Below are positions 44,068 through 53,265 of a stretch of 64,000 nucleotides of DNA, piece after piece. Position 1 is the first letter of the stretch, and each line of letters begins with the position of its first letter. Origin of the DNA: Kutzneria kofuensis (GTDB lineage: Bacteria; Actinomycetota; Actinomycetes; Mycobacteriales; Pseudonocardiaceae). The notes under the pieces are model-generated. The model ran no database searches. It was not told the origin of the DNA and saw nothing but the letters and a program-made list of their open reading frames with translations. The DNA is taken from the NCBI RefSeq assembly GCF_014203355.1, contig NZ_JACHIR010000001.1, positions 8,558,038-8,622,037 on the forward strand, read 5' to 3'. The position numbers and the translations under genes were made by a program.

Positions 44068-45660
44068 TTACTGATCATCTCCAAGACGTTCTAGCGTCCT
44101 GACTGGTCGGGAGGTCTCGTGTCCGGTGTGACAGAACGCCAGTGTTGTTTCGTCGGCATTCGTGATGTCCTGTTGTGGTGATGTGTCCGAGAAATAAAGA
44201 ACCGCAACAGCGCTATTGCGAGAACCGTCGTTCATGTTGCGCGTGAATGCGGAGACAAGGTCCTTTCTGGCATGTGTGTTGTTATGATTGGGTGCCATTT
44301 TGTTCGGGATGGACGACGGTCCGTTGGTGGTGGTGCCGTCGGCGTGATTGTTGTCCTGGAGTGCGCCAGAGTTCCCGGTGGTGTTGTGGTCGTCCGTGAT
44401 CACGGCGGGGTGGGGATCGCGCACGGGGCGGGGTGAGGTTGCCGTGCCGCGAGGTGTCGGCGTCAGGCGCGGGAGGTCCGCGTGAGTGTCGGGGTGCGGG
44501 GCCGGTCCGGCGGCGGGGTGGCCGTGTTGGGCGGTGTGCCAGCGATGTTCGAGGTGCGCGAGGAGTCGCTGTTCGAGTTCGGGGGCGACGTGGCTGTAGG
44601 TCTCGACGATGCGGTTGTCCAGGTGGTGGCCGAGGCGGCGGGCTTGGGCTATTTCGGGGATGTTGTCGGCGATGAGCCATGTTTTGTGGCTGTGGCGTAG
44701 TCCGTGGAAGGTCAGGCCGGGCTTGATCGGATAGGTGCGTGTCGGTGGGCCTTCGATGGTGAGATTGCCGTCCGCGGCGGGGCGCAGGACGCGGCGGATG
44801 AAAGTGGAGCGCCATAGCCAGGTGCCGCTGGGGGTGGTGAACACGTACTCGTAGGGGTGGGTGTCCAGGTGTGTCCGCAGCAAGTCGACCAGGAACGGGG
44901 GGAGTTGGATGCGGCGGGCGGAGGCGGCGGTTTTGGGTGGGCCGATCCAGCGTGTGCTTGTCGACTCGTGCAGGGCGCCATGTTCGCGGTCGATGATCAG
45001 CAGGCCGTGGTGTAGGTCGATGTTGTGGCGGTGTAGGCCGGTGAGTTCGCCCCAGCGGCAGCCGGTCCAGGCGGCGGTGATGATCAGGAGGCGGGCGGTG
45101 GGTCCGCCGAGCGTGCCGGCTTGGTCGGCGATGCGCAGGACCTGCTCGGGGGTGGCCCAGATCTTCTCTGGGGTGATTCGGCGGGAGCGGCGGCCGCGGC
45201 GGCGGCGTTTGTGGATGGGGTTGGCGGGGATGAGGCGTTGGTCGACGGCGTCGGTGAGGATCATGGACTGCAGGTTGACCCAGCCGGTGATGGTGGCGCG
45301 GGCGTAGCCGTTTTCGGCGGCTTCTTTGGTCCAGAGTTTGATGTCGAGGGTGGTGATGGTGCCCATCGGGGTGGTGCCGAAGCGGGGCAGGATGTGGCAG
45401 CGCAGGTAGCTGTCGTAGTTTTCCAGGGTGCGTTGGTCGAGGTCGAGGGTGGGGAACCAGCGCTTGACCCAGTCGGCCAGGGTGGTTTGGAATCCGGTGG
45501 GGTCGAGCCAGGTGCCGCGGCGTTGGTCGGTTTCCAGGTCGTCGGCGTAGTTGGTGGCGGCTTTTTTGGTGGGGAACCCGGGTATTGATCCGGTGGTGCC
45601 GTCGGCGCGTCGGAAGCGGACGCGCCAGGTCTGTGTTCCGGTCTTCTCGATCCAGGCCAT
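44068..45660 (-). CDS. Tyrosine site-specific integrase
   Basis: 530 residues from ATG 45660 (GGAGG upstream). N-terminal arm-binding domain with KKAATNYADDLE, core-binding SAM-like domain (~residues 55-150), and the catalytic domain with the full set R202 (GCRWGEL), K243, H319 and R322 (HGLRHSHKT), H345 and nucleophile Y355 (VETYSHV). About 175 residues after the Tyr are Pro/Thr/His-rich and unusual; the stop may have been lost by mutation. It resembles integrases of actinomycete integrative elements (pSAM2 type) that use a tRNA 3' end, and a tRNA-Ala 3' fragment lies beyond its 3' end. No excisionase or replication gene is seen beside it. Confidence 0.85.
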   Translation of the reverse strand: MAWIEKTGTQTWRVRFRRADGTTGSIPGFPTKKAATNYADDLETDQRRGTWLDPTGFQTTLADWVKRWFPTLDLDQRTLENYDSYLRCHILPRFGTTPMGTITTLDIKLWTKEAAENGYARATITGWVNLQSMILTDAVDQRLIPANPIHKRRRRGRRSRRITPEKIWATPEQVLRIADQAGTLGGPTARLLIITAAWTGCRWGELTGLHRHNIDLHHGLLIIDREHGALHESTSTRWIGPPKTAASARRIQLPPFLVDLLRTHLDTHPYEYVFTTPSGTWLWRSTFIRRVLRPAADGNLTIEGPPTRTYPIKPGLTFHGLRHSHKTWLIADNIPEIAQARRLGHHLDNRIVETYSHVAPELEQRLLAHLEHRWHTAQHGHPAAGPAPHPDTHADLPRLTPTPRGTATSPRPVRDPHPAVITDDHNTTGNSGALQDNNHADGTTTNGPSSIPNKMAPNHNNTHARKDLVSAFTRNMNDGSRNSAVAVLYFSDTSPQQDITNADETTLAFCHTGHETSRPVRTLERLGDDQ

Positions 45661-45964
45661 GACGACCTCCCAGAGTTGTGGGTTGGGAGGTGTCATTGTG
45701 GACAAAATTGTGGTGGGGCGTCGGGGAAGTTCGGTTCGTCTGTTGGGAACCGCCCAAGCTATCTCGCGAGGCGGCGGCGAACAGGCGGTGTCCTGGTGCG
45801 CTCCTTGGTGGAGCTGGTTGGTCCGGGTAGGACGGTGCCCGCCGGCCGCGCGGAGCCCGGTCCGGTGATCGGGATCTTCGGGCTCGCTCTCGGTGTCGTG
45901 ATCCAGCACACGTCAGGAGGACAACGGTCGATCCGGACCGAGGGGCCGGGCAGTCGTCCGACCG

Positions 45965-46065
45965 CCCAATGGGTTGGTGACGTAGTCGTCGGTGGCGGCC
46001 TTCAGACCGGCGATCACGTCGACGGTGTCGGTGCGTGCGGTCACGATGATGGTCGGCAGATCACC
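45965..46065 (-). pseudogene. Response-regulator receiver domain fragment
   Basis: The minus frame reads LPTIIVTARTDTVDVIAGLK and AATDDYVTNP. This is the beta4-alpha4-beta5 part of an OmpR-type receiver, where intact proteins have MLTAR...ADDYVxKPF. The switch Lys is Asn here. Neither the phosphorylated Asp region nor the DNA-binding domain is in frame nearby. Confidence 0.55.
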
Positions 46066-46149
46066 ACGGCCGCGCGGGCGTGTTGGGTAAAGCAATCACC
46101 GGTTCGAGGCCTTCAAAAGCGCCAAACACGAGCGCTCCTAGCGCCAGCA

Positions 46150-46372
46150 TCGATCTGGGAACGGCCCCGCCGAACCAGATCGGCGAGCAACCGCTTCGCG
46201 GCATGTCGAGGACCGGAAGGGACGCGCTGCCACCGAGGGCTGGCTGGGCGAGATCGAAGACCTGGACAGCACCTTGCGCTGTCTGCGCGACATCCGCGCC
46301 GACGTGCTGCGGTTGACCCGGCACGCGCGCCAGGTCAGCTTGGGTATGCCCATCCTCGTCTCGGCGCGCTGA
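46150..46372 (+). pseudogene. Possible C-terminal fragment of a recombinase
   Basis: A frame ending at TGA 46370-46372 reads EGWLGEIEDLDSTLRCLRDI, RADVLRLTRHARQVSLGMPI. The KGWLGEIEGLxxxL motif occurs at the extreme C-terminus of a group of actinobacterial phage-type integrases. Nothing upstream matches the catalytic domain, so only the tail is left. The assignment rests on one motif. Confidence 0.3.
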
Positions 46373-46740
46373 CACGCGGCGGCCGCGAGCTGCTGTGCAC
46401 AGCCACGCTGCGGCGCACAGCAGGATCGCGGCCACTGGAGGCCGACGGTCACCGTGGCCCCCTCATGGCCGGCCGTCGGGTATCGAGACCCGCAGCCTGG
46501 TCGGCGCCAGCCGCGCCGCCGAGCTGATGCGGCACCACCGCGCGCTGACGTGGCTGCTGCTGCGACACGGTGCCACCGCCATCGACCCCTGGCCACGCCG
46601 ACTGCCCACGCGGACGGACCCTGGCACCACTTTCCCATTCACCGACAAGGGCGAGGAGAGCATCCAGCCACCCCGTGACAGCGCGGTCGGCCTCGAGTCA
46701 GGCCCGAACCCCGACCCAGCCGTCGAGCGTAGGGGGCCGA

Positions 46741-47958
46741 CTACTCTGGTAGCGGGCGGTGACCGATCACCTGCTCGCCCACCGCCGCGGACAGTCGCAC
46801 TGCCGCGAAGCCGTAGTCGCGCATCCGCTCCTCGTACGCGCCGACGCCCTCCACCACCGCCCTGTACCCGTCGGTCACGGCGAGCAGTTCCTCACCGAGG
46901 ACGTGCGCGTCGCGGAGCGCTGTGTTGGCGCCGATGCCCAGTGCCGAACTCATGGCGTGGATCGCATCGCCCATCATCGTCACGTTCGACGGCTCCCACG
47001 CGCCCACGGGCACGCAGCTGCGCAGGGTCAACGCCTGCACAGTGGTGACATCCCACAGTTGCACCGTGTCCACTAGCGCGGGATGCCACGAGGTCAGCCG
47101 CGCCATCACGTAGTCCCGCAGCCGCTGCGGGCTGGCCGTGAACAGTTCCGCGTCGGGCATCATCTTCTCGTTCACCGAGTTGAAGATGGTCAGCGCGAAA
47201 TTCTCCCGGGCTTCGGCCTGGAACTCGTCGTCCTGCTCCTTGATCAGCGGCGAGTCCGGGTTGCTGCGCTCCAGCGGGCCGAACGTCAGACCGGTGTGAT
47301 CGGAGTCGTAGGCCAACGAGAACGTGGTGAGCAGTTGCGCGGGAATCATGGCCCGCGTCTGGTCAGTCAGCGGGATCTTCGCGACAATGTGCCGTGCGCC
47401 GAGGTCGATGACCCGAGCGTGCGGCAGCCGCTGTGCCCGCACGGCCGAGTTGATGCCGTCCGCCGCGATCAGCACGTCGGCTTCGACGGTCTGGCCGTCG
47501 TCCAGCAGCACGGTCACCGTCGAGTCCGGATTGGACCGGTAGCCGACGACCTTGACACCAAACCGCACGACCTGTTCCAGGCCGAGGTGCAGAATCCGCC
47601 GCAGCGTCGAACGCGACACCACCAGGTGCTCGGGAATGTCGGAGACGGGAGCGCCCACGCCTTCGGTGGCCTTGGTGTCGCGGGCCGGGCGCAGGGTGAG
47701 GTGCTCGTCGTACAGGGGCATGCCCTCGTCGGGCATGCCTGAGGTCGCCAGGAACAGCTCCCACAACGCGGGTTCCAGCGCGGCGTGCAACGCGGTGGTG
47801 CCGGTGGAGTTGATGTGCAGCCGGTAGCCCGGGTCACGGGTGGCCACCCCGCAGTCGCGTTCATAGACGGTCACGTCCAGGCCGTGCCGGTGTAGCCGGT
47901 GAGCCAGCGTCATCCCGGCCGGCCCGCCGCCGGCGATCACGATACGCAGTACAGACAC
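46741..47958 (-). CDS. FAD-dependent aromatic monooxygenase/hydroxylase
   Basis: 405 residues from GTG 47958. Group A flavin hydroxylase fold: RIVIAGGGPAGMTLAHRLHR (ADP loop, residues ~5-24), the DG region ADVLIAADGINSAVRAQ near 165, and VTMMGDAIHAMSSALGIGAN near 320, where the GD contacts the flavin ribityl chain. These proteins hydroxylate aromatic or polyketide-like substrates with NAD(P)H and O2; substrate unknown. It is monocistronic, flanked by IS and integrase debris, so probably horizontally acquired. An inverted repeat at 48199-48218 may be a regulator site. Confidence 0.85.
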   Translation of the reverse strand: MSVLRIVIAGGGPAGMTLAHRLHRHGLDVTVYERDCGVATRDPGYRLHINSTGTTALHAALEPALWELFLATSGMPDEGMPLYDEHLTLRPARDTKATEGVGAPVSDIPEHLVVSRSTLRRILHLGLEQVVRFGVKVVGYRSNPDSTVTVLLDDGQTVEADVLIAADGINSAVRAQRLPHARVIDLGARHIVAKIPLTDQTRAMIPAQLLTTFSLAYDSDHTGLTFGPLERSNPDSPLIKEQDDEFQAEARENFALTIFNSVNEKMMPDAELFTASPQRLRDYVMARLTSWHPALVDTVQLWDVTTVQALTLRSCVPVGAWEPSNVTMMGDAIHAMSSALGIGANTALRDAHVLGEELLAVTDGYRAVVEGVGAYEERMRDYGFAAVRLSAAVGEQVIGHRPLPE

Positions 47959-48268
47959 AAGTACTCCCGATTCCGTTGGCGCTGATCAGGGAGCACACCG
48001 GGTCCCCTCGGTAGGGAGAGGATGTTGACGCGGCCTGGGTTCTCCATGCCACGGGTCCGGGCTACCAACCGGAACGCGCAGTTTTGTGTGCAGCCGCAGC
48101 ATAGCAATTATTGATGATCATTTGCCAATACCGGGTTGTGATTGTCGCCCGCGAATAGGTTCTTGACGGGACGCTGAGGATCTGGTCGGCCGTCGACTCG
48201 GCATTGACGCCAATGCCGGAATCTGCTCGGCCAGCAGGCTGGAAGCACCCGGACGAGTGGAACGCGAC
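47959..48268. other. AT-richer upstream region of the monooxygenase gene
   Basis: No gene. About 190 bp (48060-48250) of relatively low GC, including one clear inverted repeat (next entry). Promoter elements for the minus-strand monooxygenase gene should be here. Confidence 0.4.
48199..48218. promoter_or_regulatory. Inverted repeat, possible operator
   Basis: CGGCATTG at 48199-48206 and its exact reverse complement CAATGCCG at 48211-48218 with a 4-bp centre. It lies 241 bp upstream of the monooxygenase start, rather far for an operator, so the link is tentative. Confidence 0.35.
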
Positions 48269-48272
48269 TTGA

Positions 48273-48487
48273 CCCCGGATGTTGGACACCTGACACACTC
48301 GGATCATGACGGTCTGGGTGGACTGGAGTCCTGCATGGATGGTGATGAAGCACCACTCGCCGGAGTTCCGGGCCGAGGCGGTCGGGCTGTACCGGTCCCG
48401 TCCGGGCACGACGGTCGCCGCGGTGGCCAGGGATCTCGGGGGCAACCCGGAGACGCTGCGGGCCTGGATCCGGATCGATGACGGACG
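48273..48487 (+). pseudogene. IS3-family left end and OrfA N-terminus, truncated
   Basis: The 17-bp terminal sequence (48273-48289) precedes ATG 48339, which starts VMKHHSPEFRAEAVGLYRSR and VAAVARDLGGNPETLRAWIR, the helix-turn-helix of IS3 OrfA. At about 48487 it runs directly into the 3' end of an oppositely oriented transposase remnant. So the IS3 copy was cut after ~50 codons. Confidence 0.7.
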
Positions 48488-48489
48488 AA

Positions 48490-48897
48490 GCTGCCGCCCC
48501 AGCGTTCCATGATCGCGCTCGCGCGCGGGGCCTGAATCGGAGTCTTGATGATCTTTATGTCCTCGCTGAGGAACTCCGTGTCGAACATGGTCGTGAATTT
48601 CGCGTCCCGATCGCGGATCAGGAATTTGGACTGTGACACACGGTCGCCGAGGTCCATGACAAGATCACGTGCTTGTTGGGCGACCCAGTCCGCGGTGGGA
48701 TGTGCGATGACGCCGAGGACGTGGACCCGACGCGTCGCGTGTGCGACCACCGCGAAGCAGTACAGTCGTGTGAGCATGACGGCGTCGCAATGGAAGAATT
48801 CGCAGGCCAGGATGCCGTGTGCTTGGGTACGCAGGAGTTCGGCCCAGGTTGGGCCTGCGTGTTGGGGGAGTCGGCAGAAGATCAGGTACCCAGCCAC
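48490..48897 (-). pseudogene. Integrase-core transposase fragment (IS481/IS3 type)
   Basis: One frame covers HAGPTWAELLRTQAHGILAC, EFFHCDAVMLTRLYCFAVVA, VLGVIAHPTADWVAQQARDL, KFLIRDRDAKFTTMF and PRASAIMERW, the DDE core of the same family as the remnants at 35481 and 39537. The N-terminal third is missing, and the C-terminus is cut at the ERW motif by the IS3 OrfA piece. Confidence 0.75.
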
Positions 48898-48932
48898 GAT
48901 CGTCGGTCATGCCGAACGCGATCCGCCTGCCG

Positions 48933-49353
48933 TTACCCCTGGTCAGCGCCCATGGCCGAGTAGCGCACCCACAGGGCGGCCAGCATGATGACCAGCAGCG
49001 CGATGACGGGCGTGACGCCGGCGATCTGCTCGGCGGTCGAACTCGGCGCGGGTTGGCTGCCGGGCTGTCCCGGGAAGCCGGTGCCGTTGGCCATCCCGAA
49101 CGCGGTCGCGGCCGGCACCGTGAGGATCAGCGCGGTGCCGGTGGAGGTGAGCCAGCCGAAGAACGCCGAGCCCCACTTGATGCCGCCGAAGCGCCTCTCC
49201 TGCCGGTCGAGGGACCTCGCCACGCTCCGACCCGGCCTCGTGGACCGGAATCGGTCGTGACCGCTCGACGGTGTCCGACGAGTCCGGCGGCACGGCCGTG
49301 TCGGTACTGCTTTCCTTGCGGCTGCGGTGAATGCCGTCGGAGGTGGTGTTCAC
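48933..49353 (-). pseudogene. Small membrane protein gene with one frameshift
   Basis: GTG 49353 (AGGAG upstream) gives NTTSDGIHRSRKESSTDTA, VERSRPIPVHEAGS; near 49220 the frame shifts to ARSLDRQERRFGGIKWGSAF, FGWLTSTGTALILTV and ends in a second helix, VIALLVIMLAALWVRY, stop 48933. The (R/K)FGGIKWGxAFFGWLxxTG block is a conserved start in a family of actinobacterial membrane proteins whose acidic N-terminal tail precedes it, so the two halves belong together. Alternatively the second half starts on its own GTG at 49223. It sits just downstream of the catalase gene on the same strand. Confidence 0.5.
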
Positions 49354-49395
49354 GGCGATCTCCTGCCGTGTGGCGGCCGAACGGGTGCCGGGCGA

Positions 49396-51483
49396 TCAGG
49401 CCGAGGGCGGGACCGGCGAGGCCATCACGAGGTCGGCTCGTTCCCACGCCCGGTGCAGGCCCACCGCGGCCACCAGGACCTCGGCGAAGTTCTTGTCGAC
49501 CTCGTCGCCGGGGAGCACGCCCGGGCTGTCCACGTCGATGCCCGCCGCGACGAGGACCTTGACCCCGTCGCCCCAGGCGGCCAGGGCCTTGCAGTGCCGG
49601 AAGGCCTCCTGGAGCAGCACGGTCAGCCTGATGTCGCCGGTCGGGGTGGTCGCGCCGGCCACGACCAGCGCGTCGAACTCGACGGACCGGGCGGTCAGCA
49701 GGGTGCGGTCCACGGTCTGCCGCGACCGGCCCTTCCGCAGGACGCCGCCGACCGGGGCGATGACGAGCAGCGTGGCCCCGACCCGCTCGACCGCCTTGCG
49801 TAGCTTGGTGATCCCGGCGAGGTCGGACCCGGCGTCGGCGATGACGCCGATCTTGCGCCCGGCGACCGGCCCGGGCTCGGCGACCACCTGGGACAGCGCG
49901 GGGGAGAGGACGACGTCCTCGGCCGGCGTGCCCTTCGGCGCCGCCAGGCCCAGCCCGGCCGCGACCTGCTCGCACAGCTCGGCGTCCACTTCGGACAGTA
50001 CGGCGAGTTCGCGTTCCCTGACGTCCGGCGCAAGGCATTTGCCGAGCTCGAAGGTGAACGCGGCCACGATGTGCCCGCGCTCCACCGGGGTCAGGCTTCG
50101 GTAGAACATCGTGGCCTGGGAGAAGTGGTCGCCGAAGGAGACGGGGTTCTCCCGGGTCTTCGCGCCGCTGACCTCCCGCGGCGCCGGCACGTAGCCGCCG
50201 TCGTCGGCCGAGGCCGTCGCGGGCCGGTTCTCGTCGATTCCGTTGGGGCGGTACGGGGTGATGCCGGTGTGGATTGCGGTCTGGTGCATACCGTCGCGCA
50301 GGTTGTCGTTGACCGCGGCGTGCGGGCAGTTGATCGGCAGCTGGGTGAAGTTCGGGCCGCCGAGGCGGGTGAGCTGGGTGTCCAGGTAGGAGAACAGGCG
50401 GGCCTGCATGAGCGGGTCGTCGGTGACCTCGATGCCGGGCACCAGGTTGCCGGTGTGGAAGGCCACCTGCTCGGTCTCGGCGAAGTAGTTGGTGGGATTG
50501 CGGTCCAGGGTGAGCTTGCCGACCAGCCGCACCGGCGCCAGTTCCTCGGGCACGATCTTGGTGGGGTCGAGCAGGTCGATGCCCTCGAAGGTCTGGTCCT
50601 CGGTGTCGGGCAGCAGTTGCAGGCCCAGCTCGAACTCCAGCGGCACGCCCGCCGTGATGGCGTCGGCCATGTCACGGCGGTGGAAGTCCGGGTCGACCCC
50701 GGCGGCGAGCTGTGCCTCCTCCCAGACCAGCGAGTGCACGCCGGCCACCGGCTTCCAGTGGAACTTCACCAGCGTGGTGGCGCCTTCGGCGTTCACCAGC
50801 CGGAAGGTGTGCACGCCGAAACCCTCCATCGTGCGGTAGGAGCGCGGAATGCCCCGATCGGACATGGCCCACAGGACGTGGTGGGTGGCCTCGGTGTGCC
50901 GGGACACGAAGTCCCAGAAGGTGTCGTGCGCGGTCTGCGCCTGCGGGATCTCCCGGTCCGGGTGCGGCTTGGCGGCGTGGATGACGTCGGGGAACTTGAT
51001 GCCGTCCTGGATGAAGAACACCGGCATGTTGTTGCCGACCAGGTCGAAGTTGCCCTCGGCGGTGTAGAACTTCACCGCGAATCCGCGCACGTCGCGCACC
51101 GTGTCGGCGGAGCCGCGCGAGCCGAGCACGGTGGAGAACCGGACGAACACCGGCGTGGTGCGGCCCGCGGCCAGGAAACCGGCCCTGGTCACCGCCGCCG
51201 CCGTCCCGTAGGACTGGAACGTCCCGTGGGCCGCCGCGCCGCGGGCGTGCACCACCCGCTCGGGGATGCGCTCGTGGTCGAAGTGGGTGATCTTCTCGCG
51301 GAGGTGGAAGTCCTCCATCAGCGTCGGACCGCGGGCGCCGGCCTTGAGCGAGTGGTCGGTGTCGGGCAGTCGCACGCCCTGGGCGGTGGTGAGGAACTCG
51401 CCGCTCTGGGCTCGGGTGCCCGCCAAGCCCATGGGTTCCACGGGCGCCGGTGAACTCTGGTCCGGTTTCGCGGACGACGGCAT
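49396..51483 (-). CDS. katE: Large-subunit (clade II) haem catalase
   Basis: 695 residues from ATG 51483. Catalase core: distal His in VVHARGAAAHGTFQSYG, Asn in FDLVGNNMPVFF, and proximal haem Tyr in RLFSYLDTQLTRLG. After the core a C-terminal flavodoxin/DJ-1-like domain (GRKIGVIADAGSDLAGITKL...VLVAAGIDVDSPGVLPG, ~residues 530-690) marks the KatE/HPII class, about 690-750 residues. It breaks down hydrogen peroxide in the cytoplasm, typically in stationary phase or osmotic stress. It opens the stress island; a small membrane protein gene follows it. Confidence 0.92.
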   Translation of the reverse strand: MPSSAKPDQSSPAPVEPMGLAGTRAQSGEFLTTAQGVRLPDTDHSLKAGARGPTLMEDFHLREKITHFDHERIPERVVHARGAAAHGTFQSYGTAAAVTRAGFLAAGRTTPVFVRFSTVLGSRGSADTVRDVRGFAVKFYTAEGNFDLVGNNMPVFFIQDGIKFPDVIHAAKPHPDREIPQAQTAHDTFWDFVSRHTEATHHVLWAMSDRGIPRSYRTMEGFGVHTFRLVNAEGATTLVKFHWKPVAGVHSLVWEEAQLAAGVDPDFHRRDMADAITAGVPLEFELGLQLLPDTEDQTFEGIDLLDPTKIVPEELAPVRLVGKLTLDRNPTNYFAETEQVAFHTGNLVPGIEVTDDPLMQARLFSYLDTQLTRLGGPNFTQLPINCPHAAVNDNLRDGMHQTAIHTGITPYRPNGIDENRPATASADDGGYVPAPREVSGAKTRENPVSFGDHFSQATMFYRSLTPVERGHIVAAFTFELGKCLAPDVRERELAVLSEVDAELCEQVAAGLGLAAPKGTPAEDVVLSPALSQVVAEPGPVAGRKIGVIADAGSDLAGITKLRKAVERVGATLLVIAPVGGVLRKGRSRQTVDRTLLTARSVEFDALVVAGATTPTGDIRLTVLLQEAFRHCKALAAWGDGVKVLVAAGIDVDSPGVLPGDEVDKNFAEVLVAAVGLHRAWERADLVMASPVPPSA

Positions 51484-52062
51484 GGTGGCTCCAGACGTGT
51501 CGGTGGTCGTGTCGTGACTGTGTCGAGTGCGCCTGCGACCGAGGGCCGGACGCGTCCCAGCTCGCCGCGAAGGCGGCCGAACGAGCGGTGCGCGAAGCCG
51601 ACATCCGACGCCGAGTGGTGACAGGGCCGCCGGGTCCGGGGCGATCGCTATGCCGGGCTACCCCGGCCGTATGCCGTCAAACCAGGCCGACTCGGTCGGT
51701 CCCGGAGGTCGCGGGGGTGTTCGACGCACAGGAGCTTTGCTCGGATTACCGCTCCGAACATCTTGCCGGAAAGACAAAAGTGGAACCGCGCACCGCCGAC
51801 GCCGCGGGCGTACAGTCGTACTCGACGGCACCGCGTCGGCCGCGGCCGAACGGAGGTCGGCCGACGGCCATCCGGGTTCGGCATGCCATCGCGTGCGGTC
51901 GGCGCGCAGGACTCGAGTCTCGCCGGGTGCCGCCTCCAGGCGCCGGTCACCGAGGGCCCGGCAGCCGGGAGCCGGTCTTCGCCCATCGCGCCGAGACCGC
52001 CGCCCGCACCACCCGCACCGCCGAACGCCCCGATTTCTTCCTATGCCACCACGAGGTGCGCC
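51484..52062. other. Divergent intergenic region of katE and the slipin gene
   Basis: About 580 bp with long but Arg/Pro-rich frames on both strands; none has family motifs. Promoters of katE (minus) and of the slipin gene (plus) must lie here. The repeat element found elsewhere in the island was looked for and is not present. Confidence 0.4.
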
Positions 52063-52926
52063 ATGAACATCGCCATCGTCGTCATCGTCGTCATCGTCGC
52101 CCTGATCCTGCTGGCGACCGCGCTGAAGATCATCAAACAGTACGAGCGGGGCGTGCTGTTCCGGTTCGGCCGGGTGCGCGGCACCCGCGAGCCCGGCCTG
52201 CGGGCCATCATCCCGTTCGTCGACGTGCTGCGCCGGGTGACCCTGCGGATCGTCACGATGCCGATCCAGTCCCAGGGCATCATCACCCGCGACAACGTCA
52301 GCGTCGACGTCTCGGCGGTCGCCTACTTCCGCGTCGTCGACGCGGTGAAGTCGGTCGTGGCGATCGAGGACGTCTACGCCGCGATCGACCAGATCGCGCA
52401 GACCACCCTGCGCAAGGTCGTCGGCCAGCACACCCTCGACCAGACGCTGTCGGAGACCGACAAGATCAACCTGGATATCCGCACGATCCTCGACGCCGTC
52501 ACGCTGGACTGGGGGGTCGAGGTGACGTTGGTGGAGCTCAAGGACATCCAGCTGCCCGACACCATGAAGCGCGCGATGGCCCGCCAGGCGGAGGCCGAGC
52601 GGGAGAAGCGCGCCAAGATCATCAACGCCGAGGGCGAGCTGCTCGCCGCCGCGGCGCTCGGCGAGGCCAGCGACGTCATGGTCGCCCACCCGCTGGCGCT
52701 GCAGCTGCGCAACCTGCAGAGCCTGGTCGAGATCGGCGTGGACAAGAACACCACCGTCGTGTTCCCGGCCCCGCTGATGAGCATGATCGGCGAGCTCGGC
52801 TCGTTCCTCGCCGGCGAGACCGCGGCCGCGAGCCGGATGGGGTCGCCGCCGGTTCCCGCGCCGCGGATCGTCGCCAACGCCGGGGAGTACGACCGGTCGG
52901 TGCCAACCCCGGGCTCGGTCCAATAG
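52063..52926 (+). CDS. SPFH/band-7 (slipin-type) membrane protein
   Basis: 287 residues, ATG 52063, GAGGTG upstream. One N-terminal helix (IAIVVIVVIVALILLATAL) then the band-7 domain: QYERGVLFRFGRVRGTREPG, NVSVDVSAVAYFRVVD, TLRKVVGQHTLDQTLSETDK. A coiled-coil region follows (MKRAMARQAEAEREKRAKII, AEGELLAAAALGEASDVM). Slipins form membrane-bound oligomers that organise lipid domains and often partner with an NfeD protease, which is not seen here. It stands between katE and the CBS operon and is presumably part of the stress set. Confidence 0.88.
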   Translation: MNIAIVVIVVIVALILLATALKIIKQYERGVLFRFGRVRGTREPGLRAIIPFVDVLRRVTLRIVTMPIQSQGIITRDNVSVDVSAVAYFRVVDAVKSVVAIEDVYAAIDQIAQTTLRKVVGQHTLDQTLSETDKINLDIRTILDAVTLDWGVEVTLVELKDIQLPDTMKRAMARQAEAEREKRAKIINAEGELLAAAALGEASDVMVAHPLALQLRNLQSLVEIGVDKNTTVVFPAPLMSMIGELGSFLAGETAAASRMGSPPVPAPRIVANAGEYDRSVPTPGSVQ

Positions 52927-53044
52927 CCGCTGTCGACGAAGGGGATTCGCCCGGCCGGCCGGGACCGGGCCGCGCCGGCCACCCGATTGTCCGGGGCGTC
53001 CGGCACTGTCGCACCCCCCTGAACTGTGCGACGGTGAGGTGTCC

Positions 53045-53067
53045 GACCATCCAAGACCCTGATGGCC
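53045..53067 (+). promoter_or_regulatory. Island element copy A
   Basis: GACCATC, 9 bp, GATGGCC. The inner arms CCATC/GATGG are fully complementary. 29 bp later a GATCAGGAGGTG Shine-Dalgarno and ATG 53097 follow. Copies B and C have CCACC/GGTGG in the same place, so the pairing is kept although the base differs. Confidence 0.6.
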
Positions 53068-53096
53068 CGTTTTCCGGTGTGATCAGGAGGTGTGGG

Positions 53097-53255
53097 ATGT
53101 GCGTGACTCGTGACATGGGCGTCCGGAGCCCCGATGGAACAGCTGCCGGCGAACGGGACGAGCGAACGCCGGCATGGCCGCGACGGGGTCGTCCCCGTAC
53201 CAGACGGTCACTCGACCCGGGAACCAGGACGACGCCCGCGACGGCGGGGCTGTGA
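53097..53255 (+). CDS. Leader ORF upstream of the CBS-BON gene
   Basis: 52 codons from ATG 53097 behind AGGAGGTG; ends 10 bp before the CBS gene start. The product is Arg/Thr/Pro-rich without a domain (MCVTRDMGVRSPDGTAAGER). Its value lies in its position: the same upstream element and Shine-Dalgarno precede two other short ORFs in the island. It could be a regulatory leader, or the transcript start of the CBS operon with incidental coding. Confidence 0.35.
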   Translation: MCVTRDMGVRSPDGTAAGERDERTPAWPRRGRPRTRRSLDPGTRTTPATAGL

Positions 53256-53265
53256 GGGAAAGAGC

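Larger units (their letters stand above)
45661..46740. other. Debris region between integrase and monooxygenase
   Basis: No intact gene. Two fragments are recognisable and listed separately (receiver domain, 45965-46065; recombinase-like tail, 46150-46372). The rest, including 46373-46740, holds only open frames without family signals. Replication or transfer genes expected for an integrative element are absent. Confidence 0.4.

Noticed and set aside
51484-52062. A copy of the island element upstream of katE
   Set aside because: GGTGGCT and GGTGGTC occur near 51488-51512, but as direct, not inverted, halves and with wrong spacing.
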